Shown here: positions 6,055-12,571 of the stretch, one piece after another
Numbering within the stretch: the first letter of the stretch is position 1
Layout of the letters: the number at the start of each line of letters is the position of its first letter
Assembly: GCA_903922535.1 (NCBI GenBank)
Contig: CAIXUF010001185.1
Coordinates: forward strand, 1-13,427
From: Candidatus Hydrogenedentota bacterium
Lineage (GTDB): Bacteria; Hydrogenedentota; Hydrogenedentia; Hydrogenedentiales; CAITNO01
Length of the DNA: 13,427 nt
Direction: 5' to 3'
Notes under the pieces: generated by a model
Database searches by the model: none
Told to the model about the DNA's origin: nothing
The model's input: the letters and a program-made list of their open reading frames with translations, nothing else
Program-made: the position numbers and the translations under genes

Positions 6055-7680
6055 CTAGTAGGGACCGCTGCCGCCCGGCAGTATGGGCTGGTTGTTGGAG
6101 TGACGGGTCTCGTTGGCGCTGGTCACGCGCACGGCGGCCGTGTCGCGGAACACGCAGCACCACTCGCAAATGCCGCAGCCGGTGCACTTGTCCGGATCAA
6201 CCTGGGGATGTTTCACAACCCTCTTCTCCCCGCCGCGCAGTTCCACCTCTCGCTCGACAAAGTAGATGGATTTTTGCGGCGTCGGGCAGTGCTCCTCGCA
6301 GACAAGACATTCCCGCCCGAACGCATAGGGAAGGCAGCGGCTCTTGTCGAAGAAGGCCAGGCCAATCTTGGTCTGCTTCTTCTTCTCAATCGTCAGCGGC
6401 TCTATGGCGCCCGTGGGGCAGACCTGGCCGCAGAGATTGCAGTTGTACTCGCAGTAGCCCACCTTGGCGATGATGCGCGGCGTCCACAGCCCCTCGATGC
6501 CGCCCTCCAGCGCGCAGGATTGGAGGGCATTCGTCGGGCAGGCGCGCATGCACGCGCCGCACTGCACGCAGCGCTTCAGGAATTCCCGCTCCGACCGCGC
6601 GCCCGGCGGGCGCACCAGATTCGCCTCGTAGACCCTTTCCTGTGAAAGCGGGTTTTGCCGGAAGCCGAGCATGACGGCCACGCCCGCCGCCGACGCGCCC
6701 ATGGCCGCCCGCCGCGAGAAATCCACCCCGCCCGTTGCGGCGGGAGTGATCGGATTCTCCACGTTGAACGTCAGCGCGCCGCGCCGGCAGGACGCAACAC
6801 AGTTCCAGCACGCATAACATTCGGTCGGCAGCCATTCCCCGGGCCGGTCGGGCTGTGCCGCCGCCGGGCATGCCTTCGTGCACAGGCCGCAGCCGGTGCA
6901 GCGATTCTCGTCGTTTTTGAGCCGCAGCGCCGGACGTTGGGAGGCAAACCCCAGCAGTCCGCCGAGGGGGCAGACATAGCGGCACCAGAATCGCGGCCGC
7001 ACCAGGTTGAGCGCAACGATAAGCATGAACAGACCGGCGATGAACGCCGCGCCCGCGTAGGTCTGGCGATCCACCTGGAAAAGCGTGTTGCGCCCAAATT
7101 TGTACACCGGTTCGGTCAGCGTTTTCAGATGGAGCGGACCCGCATGCGGGTCCGCCTGATAGACCGCCGTGCTGGAGTCCTCCACCGCGTATTGCGCGGC
7201 GGGCAGCAGGAAGGTGGCCGTGCTGCGGAAGAGCAGCGGAATGGGATCAAAAACGCCGGTCCAGTGCGCGCCAAACGGCGTCATCACCAGCAGCGCGACC
7301 AGCACAATGTACTTGACCCGGTGCCAGGGGGTGCGCCGCTCGGCAGGCGTGCCCGCCGGGGACTTCGCGCGAAACCAGGATGCCGCCGCATGGATCGCGC
7401 CCAAGGGACAGATCCAGCCGCAGAAAAGACGGCCAAACAGCACCGTTGCGGCGAGTACAATGACTGCCGGAACGGCGATGACGGCGAGACTGCGCGCGGC
7501 AAGCGCCGTTGACAGGGAAACGAGTGGATCAAGCTTGAAGAAAAAGCCCGCGTCCGCGCCGGGAACGTTGTTCTCGGATATGCGGACCCGCAATGCCAGT
7601 GCGAAAAAGAGCACCAGAAACAGGACCTGCGAAACCCGCCGTGCCCATTGCATCCAGGACCGGGGACGGCGCAGTCTCAC
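6055..7680 (-). CDS. Membrane-bound polyferredoxin, NapH-NapG-like fusion
   Basis: This 541-residue protein starts with four likely membrane spans (about 16-31, 65-82, 122-137, 211-228). It carries NapH/NosR-type CGWICP (87-92) and CRYVCP (233-238) motifs, then cysteine clusters at 261-271 and 288-298. A twin-arginine-like SRRAAMGASAAGVAVMLGF (322-340) follows, and after it a NapG-type ferredoxin part with clusters at 371-381, 410-421, 449-465 and 499-509. NapH and NapG are normally separate proteins that pass electrons from quinol toward periplasmic reductases. Here they appear joined, and the old Tat signal would become an internal segment. It probably relays electrons across the membrane; the acceptor is unknown. 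The start is GTG at 7680, overlapping the DUF362 stop as GTGA, with GGAG five bases upstream. Confidence 0.88.
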   Translation of the reverse strand: MRLRRPRSWMQWARRVSQVLFLVLFFALALRVRISENNVPGADAGFFFKLDPLVSLSTALAARSLAVIAVPAVIVLAATVLFGRLFCGWICPLGAIHAAASWFRAKSPAGTPAERRTPWHRVKYIVLVALLVMTPFGAHWTGVFDPIPLLFRSTATFLLPAAQYAVEDSSTAVYQADPHAGPLHLKTLTEPVYKFGRNTLFQVDRQTYAGAAFIAGLFMLIVALNLVRPRFWCRYVCPLGGLLGFASQRPALRLKNDENRCTGCGLCTKACPAAAQPDRPGEWLPTECYACWNCVASCRRGALTFNVENPITPAATGGVDFSRRAAMGASAAGVAVMLGFRQNPLSQERVYEANLVRPPGARSEREFLKRCVQCGACMRACPTNALQSCALEGGIEGLWTPRIIAKVGYCEYNCNLCGQVCPTGAIEPLTIEKKKQTKIGLAFFDKSRCLPYAFGRECLVCEEHCPTPQKSIYFVEREVELRGGEKRVVKHPQVDPDKCTGCGICEWCCVFRDTAAVRVTSANETRHSNNQPILPGGSGPY

Positions 7681-8603
7681 GCGATCTCCAGCTCCTTGAG
7701 GTTGAGCGACTTGTAGTCCCTCTTGCCCAGCCCGTATTCCTGGCCCACCGTGACGGTGCCGATTTGCGCCGGGTCATTTCCAAGCAGTTCGGACGCGAAA
7801 GCGTCCAGCGCCACCAGGTCAATGCCCGCGGCCACCGTGTTCATCACCTTCACATCCGCGAGGTCGCCGCCTGTCGGGCCGTGCGCCATGAGAATGCGCG
7901 TCGCGTCAAGCACAGCGATCGCGATCTTGGGTTTCAGGTGGGCCGTCAACTCGGCAATGCAGTTGGGCAGGTCCTGATGGAACTTCTTGCGGTTCTCCAT
8001 CACGCCCATGAAGTTCTTCATGCATGCCGTCACCCGCGTCACGCTGTGGTGTTTGGCCACGGGGCAGCTCAGGATGAGGTTGCACTCCATGATGTCCGGA
8101 TAGAGCGGAATGCTGTCGAGTTTCTTGCCGCCAATCTTCGTTTCCACGTAGCGGTTCTTGTCGAGGTAGACCACCTCCGCGCCTGCCTCCTTCGCCGCGG
8201 CCTCAATGCCGCTGTTCTTGTAGCATTTCTGCGCGTCGTTGCACGTGTTGTCGCCGACCTTCACCGCCTTCGCGCCCGCCTCAAGGCACAGCCGCACGAG
8301 CGTCCTCACCACCTCCGGGTGCGTGTTTGCCGCCTGTTCCGGTGTGCGGTCCCAGCCGATGTTCGGCTTCACCCAAACCACGTCGCCCTTCTTCACGAAA
8401 CGGCCCAGGCCGCCGATGGCCTTCAGCGACTCTTCAGTGAGCCGGCGCGCCATTTCATTCGTGTTTGCTTTCGCGTCGCCCTTCCACCGGGCGATGCACA
8501 TGTCCGCGGGCGCGGCGGCCTGCGCAAGTGCGGGCAGCGGAGCCAGCGAGGAAGCGCCAATCACAGCCGAAGTTTTCAGAAACTCACGTCGGGTCGATTT
8601 CAT
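7677..8603 (-). CDS. Tat-exported DUF362-domain protein
   Basis: This 308-residue protein opens with a twin-arginine signal, STRREFLKTSAVIGASS, ending in a PALAQA-type cleavage region. DUF362 family features follow: VWVKPNIGWDR, a long helical segment beginning NTHPEVVRTLVRLCLEAGA, and AKHHSVTRVTACMKNFMGVM. The family has no well-defined biochemical role, and some members carry ferredoxin domains. This one has none, but it is immediately followed by a multi-cluster Fe-S membrane protein with overlapping codons, so the two likely act together outside the inner membrane. In-frame starts exist at 8645 and 8618. I chose 8603 because GGAG lies nine bases before it and the n-region of the signal begins there; no ribosome binding site precedes 8618. 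Confidence 0.87.
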   Translation of the reverse strand: MKSTRREFLKTSAVIGASSLAPLPALAQAAAPADMCIARWKGDAKANTNEMARRLTEESLKAIGGLGRFVKKGDVVWVKPNIGWDRTPEQAANTHPEVVRTLVRLCLEAGAKAVKVGDNTCNDAQKCYKNSGIEAAAKEAGAEVVYLDKNRYVETKIGGKKLDSIPLYPDIMECNLILSCPVAKHHSVTRVTACMKNFMGVMENRKKFHQDLPNCIAELTAHLKPKIAIAVLDATRILMAHGPTGGDLADVKVMNTVAAGIDLVALDAFASELLGNDPAQIGTVTVGQEYGLGKRDYKSLNLKELEIA

Positions 8604-8664
8604 TGCATCAATCTCCATGGGTAAAAGCGTGTCTGGAGTCGCCACTGTTCAAAGACGTGCGGCC

Positions 8665-8673
8665 ATTATATCA
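8665..8673 (-). promoter_or_regulatory. Extended -10 promoter for the DUF362 / Fe-S / MFS operon
   Basis: TGATATAAT on the minus strand is a perfect extended -10 (TGnTATAAT). No good -35 lies 16-18 bases upstream, which is usual for this promoter class. The start would be near 8658, giving a leader of about 55 bases before the ATG at 8603. Confidence 0.6.
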
Positions 8674-8748
8674 GGTGTCAATGTTCCGGGAATAATCGTG
8701 CAACACTGCCCGTCCGGCAGGTCTATTCCATCCCTATCGTCCATAAGG

Positions 8749-8769
8749 ACAGCACTTCCCCTGCGCTGT
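8749..8769 (-). terminator. Hairpin just after the radical SAM gene
   Basis: In minus-strand RNA ACAGCGC and GUGCUGU form a 7-bp stem with one G-U pair and a 7-base loop, beginning one base past the stop codon. No U-tract follows, so it may be a weak terminator or an mRNA-end structure. A second small stem (8706-8720, CTGCC/GGCAG) lies further downstream. Confidence 0.35.
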
Positions 8770-8770
8770 C

Positions 8771-9742
8771 TCATCGATTGAACGGTTCCCCCTTTTGAAA
8801 ATCAGGCAGATAGACGGCGCGGCTGTCCATTTCCTGGGTCAGCAAATGTTCAAACCCGAGATTCGCGGCAAAACCGACCACGTCACCGTATTCTTTTGGG
8901 ATCAGAGAACGGTTGATTTCGGGGCATTCCGCCGCGCGGAACTGGGGGGAATACTGGCTCATCAGGCTCAGCGTCACACCGGTCATGTCCTGGTCCTTGA
9001 GCCACAGCAGAAACTCGAAGCTGCCCGACTGGTTGTCGGGCAGGACCAGATGCCGAATGATCACGCCGCGCCGCGCCACCTTTCTCTCCTGCACCATCGG
9101 GCCGGTCTGCCGCCACATGACCCGCAACGCCGCCTGCGCCACCTCCGGATAGTCCGCCGCACGGCTGTAACGGGCCGCCGGGGCCGATTCCATGTATTTG
9201 ACGTCCGGCAACCACACATCCACAATACCGTCCAGCAATTCCACCAGTTCCACCGCATCGTAGCCGTTGGTGTTGTAGACCACCGGCAGGTCGAGTCCCC
9301 GGGTATAGGCTTGGCCCAACGCTTGGACGATGGGGTAGATGTACTGGGTCGGCGTGACCAGGTTAATGTTCTCGGCACCGCGCACCCGCAGGTCCAAAAA
9401 CATGTTGGCCAGTTCCTCAAAGTGGCCGATACGGCCCTTGCCCTCATGGCTGATCTGCCAATTCTGACAAAACAGGCAGCGCAGGTTGCAGTGCGAGAAG
9501 AAAACCGTGCCCGACCCGCCCCCGCCCACCAGCATCGGCTCCTCGCCAAAATGCAGCACCGCCGCCGACCACCGGGCGTGGTCGCCGTCCCCCGCATCCG
9601 CCCGGCAGTAACCCACCGCCGCACCTGTGCGGTCCACGCCGCAGGCCCGTCCGCACACCCGGCACGAGGCGACCAGTGCGCGCAGGCCCGGCAGGACCGC
9701 CCGTATGCGTTCCATTTTCTCCTTTGAATCGACGCTCGACAT
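8771..9742 (-). CDS. PflX-type radical SAM protein (COG1313-like)
   Basis: This 323-residue protein has an N-terminal cysteine cluster (C27, C30, C34, C46; CRVCGRACGVDRTG). The HFGEEPML...GSGTVFFS segment follows, then the radical SAM CxxxCxxC at C85, C89 and C92 (CNLRCLFCQNW), which binds the 4Fe-4S cluster that cleaves S-adenosylmethionine. The arrangement matches the PflX group, annotated as pyruvate-formate-lyase-activating-like, though their substrates are mostly unproven. No glycyl radical enzyme is seen nearby, so a PFL-activating role is not supported here. The frame extends to 9928, but the ATG at 9742 has GGAG five bases upstream and leaves room for a promoter, so it is preferred. 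It is divergent from the next gene. Confidence 0.9.
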   Translation of the reverse strand: MSSVDSKEKMERIRAVLPGLRALVASCRVCGRACGVDRTGAAVGYCRADAGDGDHARWSAAVLHFGEEPMLVGGGGSGTVFFSHCNLRCLFCQNWQISHEGKGRIGHFEELANMFLDLRVRGAENINLVTPTQYIYPIVQALGQAYTRGLDLPVVYNTNGYDAVELVELLDGIVDVWLPDVKYMESAPAARYSRAADYPEVAQAALRVMWRQTGPMVQERKVARRGVIIRHLVLPDNQSGSFEFLLWLKDQDMTGVTLSLMSQYSPQFRAAECPEINRSLIPKEYGDVVGFAANLGFEHLLTQEMDSRAVYLPDFQKGEPFNR

Positions 9743-9769
9743 GACTGCTCCGTTTGTCCCGTTCCGGGT

Positions 9770-9777
9770 ATTGTAAC
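9770..9777 (-). promoter_or_regulatory. Candidate -10 element for the radical SAM gene
   Basis: GTTACAAT on the minus strand lies 28 bases upstream of the start codon. The -35 region is poor. The same octamer occurs at two plus-strand promoter positions in this window. Confidence 0.35.
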
Positions 9778-9886
9778 GCACTTGCCGGGGGAACAGGCAT
9801 GAACAACGCTGACTTGGTGCTGATTTCTGGACAGCAACCGGACGCTTGGCACCCGTCGCAGTTCGTCTCTCGAACGGCATTCCGGT

Positions 9887-9892
9887 TACAAT
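9887..9892 (+). promoter_or_regulatory. Candidate -10 element for the cysteine-rich small protein gene
   Basis: TACAAT, within GTTACAATTT, has no convincing -35. The start would fall near 9899. An 8-bp hairpin with one G-U pair (9899-9906 with 9914-9921) would lie at the very 5' end of the transcript, a possible stabilising or regulatory leader structure. Confidence 0.35.
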
Positions 9893-9964
9893 TTGTCTGA
9901 CCGGTTTGGGACGAATCGGTCTGGTCACCCCGCAGGGACAGGCGTGAGAAAAGGAATGTGTGTC

Positions 9965-10324
9965 ATGTCCTCAAGAAACTGCCATAAATGCCGCACTGAT
10001 TGGGAGCCCGGTGAAAGGCTTCAACCGGCTTTCAAGGAGATCTGTGTCAAGTGCAACGCCTATCTGCACTGTTGCAGGAACTGCAAGTTTCACAGACCCT
10101 CCATGCACAACCAGTGCTATATTCCCAACACCGAATGGGTGGGGGACCGCAGCGGGGCGAATTTCTGCGAGGAATTCGAATTCGCCGCCACCGATCCGGC
10201 CACCGGGGAAGGGTCTCCGGCCAGCGAAGGGGTACGGCAAGCCTTGGACGCTCTCTTCGGAAACGGCGAAGCACCCGCAGAGGAAAAGCGTCCTTCTGGA
10301 TTCGATGACCTTTTCAGGGAATAG
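9965..10324 (+). CDS. Small cysteine-rich (zinc-ribbon-like) conserved protein of unknown function
   Basis: This 119-residue protein has nine cysteines in its first 68 residues: CHKC (6-9), CVKC (27-30), HCCRNC (35-40), C51 and C68. The stretch CRNCKFHRPSMHNQCYIPNTEWVGDRSGANFCEEFEF resembles a motif I recall from unannotated small proteins of diverse bacteria. The pairing of CxxC units suggests one or two zinc sites. The C-terminal half (about 75-119) is low-complexity and acidic, ending in GFDDLFRE, which could be a short binding peptide. Earlier in-frame starts (TTG at 9893 inside the -10 element, ATG at 9956 abutting AAAAGG) are less likely than the ATG at 9965, which has AGGA nine bases upstream. 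Divergent from the radical SAM gene; no function is proposed. Confidence 0.75.
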   Translation: MSSRNCHKCRTDWEPGERLQPAFKEICVKCNAYLHCCRNCKFHRPSMHNQCYIPNTEWVGDRSGANFCEEFEFAATDPATGEGSPASEGVRQALDALFGNGEAPAEEKRPSGFDDLFRE

Positions 10325-10388
10325 CCGCCTTATTAGTACCAATGTCTGTCAGGAATAGACCCACAACATGTCCTGTTTCATTATACAA

Positions 10389-10434
10389 GGAATTCGGAGC
10401 GTCAGAAACTCGAAAGACTCGGAATTCGCGGAGC
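10389..10434 (+). repeat. Short direct repeats upstream of the 10503 gene
   Basis: GGAATTCGGAGC (10389-10400) recurs as GGAATTCGCGGAGC (10421-10434) with a 2-base insertion. The starts are 32 bases apart, close to three helical turns, and the second copy ends two bases before the -35. This may be a regulator site. The rest of 10325-10502 holds only a weak 5-bp stem (10350-10354 with 10371-10375). Confidence 0.35.
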
Positions 10435-10436
10435 AG

Positions 10437-10465
10437 TTGCCAGTTTGGAACTTGGGTGTTACAAT
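10437..10465 (+). promoter_or_regulatory. Sigma-70-type promoter of the 10503 gene
   Basis: TTGCCA (10437-10442) and TACAAT (10460-10465) have ideal 17-base spacing. Transcription would begin near 10472, about 30 bases before the ATG. Confidence 0.6.
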
Positions 10466-10502
10466 TTAACAGACGTTCGAGGCAACTTTAGGGAAGCAGG
10501 CC

Positions 10503-10997
10503 ATGTTATCGCTCATTGAAATCAAATGTCCGCATTGCGGCGCGCACGGACAAGTTATGCTGCCGCCAGTGGGTGCCATCATCGTTGGGCCCTGTCCGGA
10601 ATGCCACAATATGGTGGTGATTTTCGCGGGCAAGGCACTGGCGCTGGAAAACGACATCATTATGAACGGCAATGCCGTCGCCCGACGCGACCACATCATG
10701 CAGGTGCTGGTGGCCTTTCTTGAGGAACGCATCGGCAAACTGGTGGCCGCCGAGGACAGGCCGGGTGGCGAACCGCCCGCGGGTCCGATCGGCAATGGCG
10801 CGGCCCAAAGCGAAGCCGAAACCGGCTTGGAAGCGGGCGCGGAGTCGGAAGGCACGGATGATGCCGAGGATCCCAAGATCAATCCCTATGGCAATCGAAC
10901 CACCGCGCCGATCTCGCGGTCGGAGGTGGATTCGTTCGTGAACGTCGATTTGCAGCTTATCGACGATAAAGATTATTTCAAAGCTGTGTTTGAATAG
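10503..10997 (+). CDS. Unrecognised protein: N-terminal zinc ribbon, acidic linker, conserved-looking C-terminal segment
   Basis: This 164-residue protein has two CxxC knuckles (C9/C12 in CPHC, C31/C34 in CPEC) that form a plausible zinc ribbon. A probably helical stretch follows at 59-82. Residues 83-125 are Gly/Glu/Ala-rich and look disordered. The last 30 residues (APISRSEVDSFVNVDLQLIDDKDYFKAVFE) are ordered-looking and charged, as if a separate interaction motif. There is no signal peptide or membrane span, so it is likely cytoplasmic. It has its own promoter and is followed by a strong hairpin, so it is probably monocistronic. I do not recognise the family. A role in nucleic-acid or protein binding is only suggested by the ribbon. 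Confidence 0.75.
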   Translation: MLSLIEIKCPHCGAHGQVMLPPVGAIIVGPCPECHNMVVIFAGKALALENDIIMNGNAVARRDHIMQVLVAFLEERIGKLVAAEDRPGGEPPAGPIGNGAAQSEAETGLEAGAESEGTDDAEDPKINPYGNRTTAPISRSEVDSFVNVDLQLIDDKDYFKAVFE

Positions 10998-11021
10998 TCG
11001 TTCCTGTTTGTTGTGACCCGG

Positions 11022-11057
11022 CGGGCCGGTGCAGCACCCAATGGCTGCACCGGCCCG
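11022..11057. terminator. 14-bp perfect GC-rich hairpin between convergent genes
   Basis: Bases 11022-11035 pair perfectly with 11044-11057 around an 8-base loop. It lies 24 bases after the plus-strand stop and 95 bases from the end of the convergent minus-strand gene. It has no U-tract on either side, but stem strength and position fit a bidirectional terminator. The remainder to 11152 shows nothing clear. Confidence 0.65.
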
Positions 11058-11152
11058 GCCTATTCTGGAGACCGTTCAGCGCGTGTTACAAAGAGCAAGA
11101 ACGACAGGCGGCAGAGTTACAAGACCGTGAAAACGCCCGGGTCGGCGACGTG

Positions 11153-12571
11153 TCACGAACACGCGGCAGACGCCGGTACAACGCGGGCGCTAACTTCCCA
11201 GTGTTCGTGGTAGCGTCTTGACCCGGTCGCAACCCTGTACCACAGATCACAGCGGTGCGAATCGGCCCGGCAGATAATCGGCTCACCCGTCATCGGACAG
11301 CTAAGGTCATGGAGCAACCCCTTCAAGTAATCCTGGTTTCGCAAAAGGCCCCGCTCATCCCGGCCCTGCCGCATCACCGCGATTACCGCCCGGGCCATGC
11401 GGATGCAGGCCGCATTTGCATAGAGCGTGGCAGGTGCCCCGTGCCACTCACTGCGCGCGGTCTCCCACGCCAACTGGTCGTAGCGCGGCGTGAAGTCCCT
11501 GCCCAGCACCCCGGCCCGGCTGGCCGGTCCGGCCATCTGCTCCCAGGCCTGTACATAGAGGTCGGGCTGGCCCGATCGGAGGGTGTCGAGCAGTCCGGAA
11601 ACGTATGCCGTGGACAATATGCGGTCACGGGCGGCAAAGCCCCCGACCCGGTAGGGAATATCCAGGAATTCTGGATAAAAAGACTTGCCCGTCATCAACT
11701 TCTTGGAAAAGTACCGGGGATAAATGCCCCAATACACCGTGGAATGCCGAAAGTCAATGGTTGACCAGGCCAGGGTCAGCAGTGGTTCAAACGCCTCCAT
11801 GGGCCGGAGCCTGGCAAGTCGCCCGTCCAGTGCGGCCAGGAAGGAATCATCTGCGGCCGCCCCGGACGCACAAGCTTCCTCCAGCGACTGAAGCAGGGCG
11901 GCCAGGGAACTGCGCTGAAGCTCAACGATTGGGGACGACAGGTCCTGCTGGATGGTCTCGACAAATCCAAGAAGGTCATCCGCGGCCTCCCGCCAGGCAG
12001 GGGCCTTGCCGAAGTGGGCGGCGACATGCGCCCGGATGGCCAGACAGCCTTCGACCCCGTTGGGTGTTTGCCAGCAATAAAAATCGTGTCCGCTGTCCGA
12101 CTGGAGAACAACACACTTGGGACGAAGTCGGGCCTCGCGTATCTTTCCGATCACACCGTCCGTCTCCGCCGCAAAGGCCGCCAGAACCTGCCAGTTGGCG
12201 GCGGTGAGTTTGAACGAGTTGTCCCGAAAATAACGGCATAGACGGAAAGCTTCCTCGCTGTCCGATTTCCAGTTGTTCCGGTAGTCCAGTTGTCCTTCCG
12301 CTTCCCCGTAAAACGTTGCGGCATTGTCTTCTTTGGGGATGTCCTGGCCCCGCTTTACATAGTCTCTCAGCGCGATCGGGACAAGCCCGGCCTGCGGCGT
12401 GAGCGAATCATAACGGGTGCTGAAATGCGCCCCGGCAAGCCACAACCCGGCCAACAGAACAAGGCACACACCCCAGCGGGGACCCATGCGCCGCAGCAGC
12501 GGCCACATGCCTGTCCGCCATTCGGACAGTTGCCCGCGAGAACTCTTTTCAGACATGCCGTGCGTGTTCAT
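11153..12571 (-). CDS. Unrecognised membrane-anchored protein, partner of an ABC-2-like permease
   Basis: This 472-residue protein has a cytoplasmic N-terminus of about 33 residues, a single hydrophobic span near 34-48 (GVCLVLLAGLWLAGA), and a long, mostly helical remainder expected outside the membrane. Several Trp/Tyr/Cys-rich patches are visible (for example GHDFYCWQTPNGVEG), but I see no known catalytic motif. The ATG at 12571 overlaps the upstream stop as ATGA, with GGTGG and GGAGG upstream. The earlier ATG at 12589 has no ribosome binding site and would overlap more. The tight coupling to the permease gene suggests an accessory subunit or a substrate of that transporter. Function unknown. 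Confidence 0.75.
   Translation of the reverse strand: MNTHGMSEKSSRGQLSEWRTGMWPLLRRMGPRWGVCLVLLAGLWLAGAHFSTRYDSLTPQAGLVPIALRDYVKRGQDIPKEDNAATFYGEAEGQLDYRNNWKSDSEEAFRLCRYFRDNSFKLTAANWQVLAAFAAETDGVIGKIREARLRPKCVVLQSDSGHDFYCWQTPNGVEGCLAIRAHVAAHFGKAPAWREAADDLLGFVETIQQDLSSPIVELQRSSLAALLQSLEEACASGAAADDSFLAALDGRLARLRPMEAFEPLLTLAWSTIDFRHSTVYWGIYPRYFSKKLMTGKSFYPEFLDIPYRVGGFAARDRILSTAYVSGLLDTLRSGQPDLYVQAWEQMAGPASRAGVLGRDFTPRYDQLAWETARSEWHGAPATLYANAACIRMARAVIAVMRQGRDERGLLRNQDYLKGLLHDLSCPMTGEPIICRADSHRCDLWYRVATGSRRYHEHWEVSARVVPASAACS

Noticed and set aside
7593..8624. Plus-strand open frame opposite the DUF362 gene
   Set aside because: Shadow frame without recognisable domains; the minus frame has a Tat signal and family motifs.
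8676..8681. TTGACA as the -35 of the DUF362 operon promoter
   Set aside because: It is only five bases from the TATAAT; the extended -10 explains the promoter better.
8706..8720. CTGCC/GGCAG hairpin as an intrinsic terminator
   Set aside because: The stem is only 5 bp with no following U-tract on either strand.
8771..9742. Assigning the radical SAM protein as a pyruvate formate-lyase activase
   Set aside because: No glycyl radical enzyme gene is nearby and the N-terminal cysteine cluster fits the PflX group, whose substrates are unproven.
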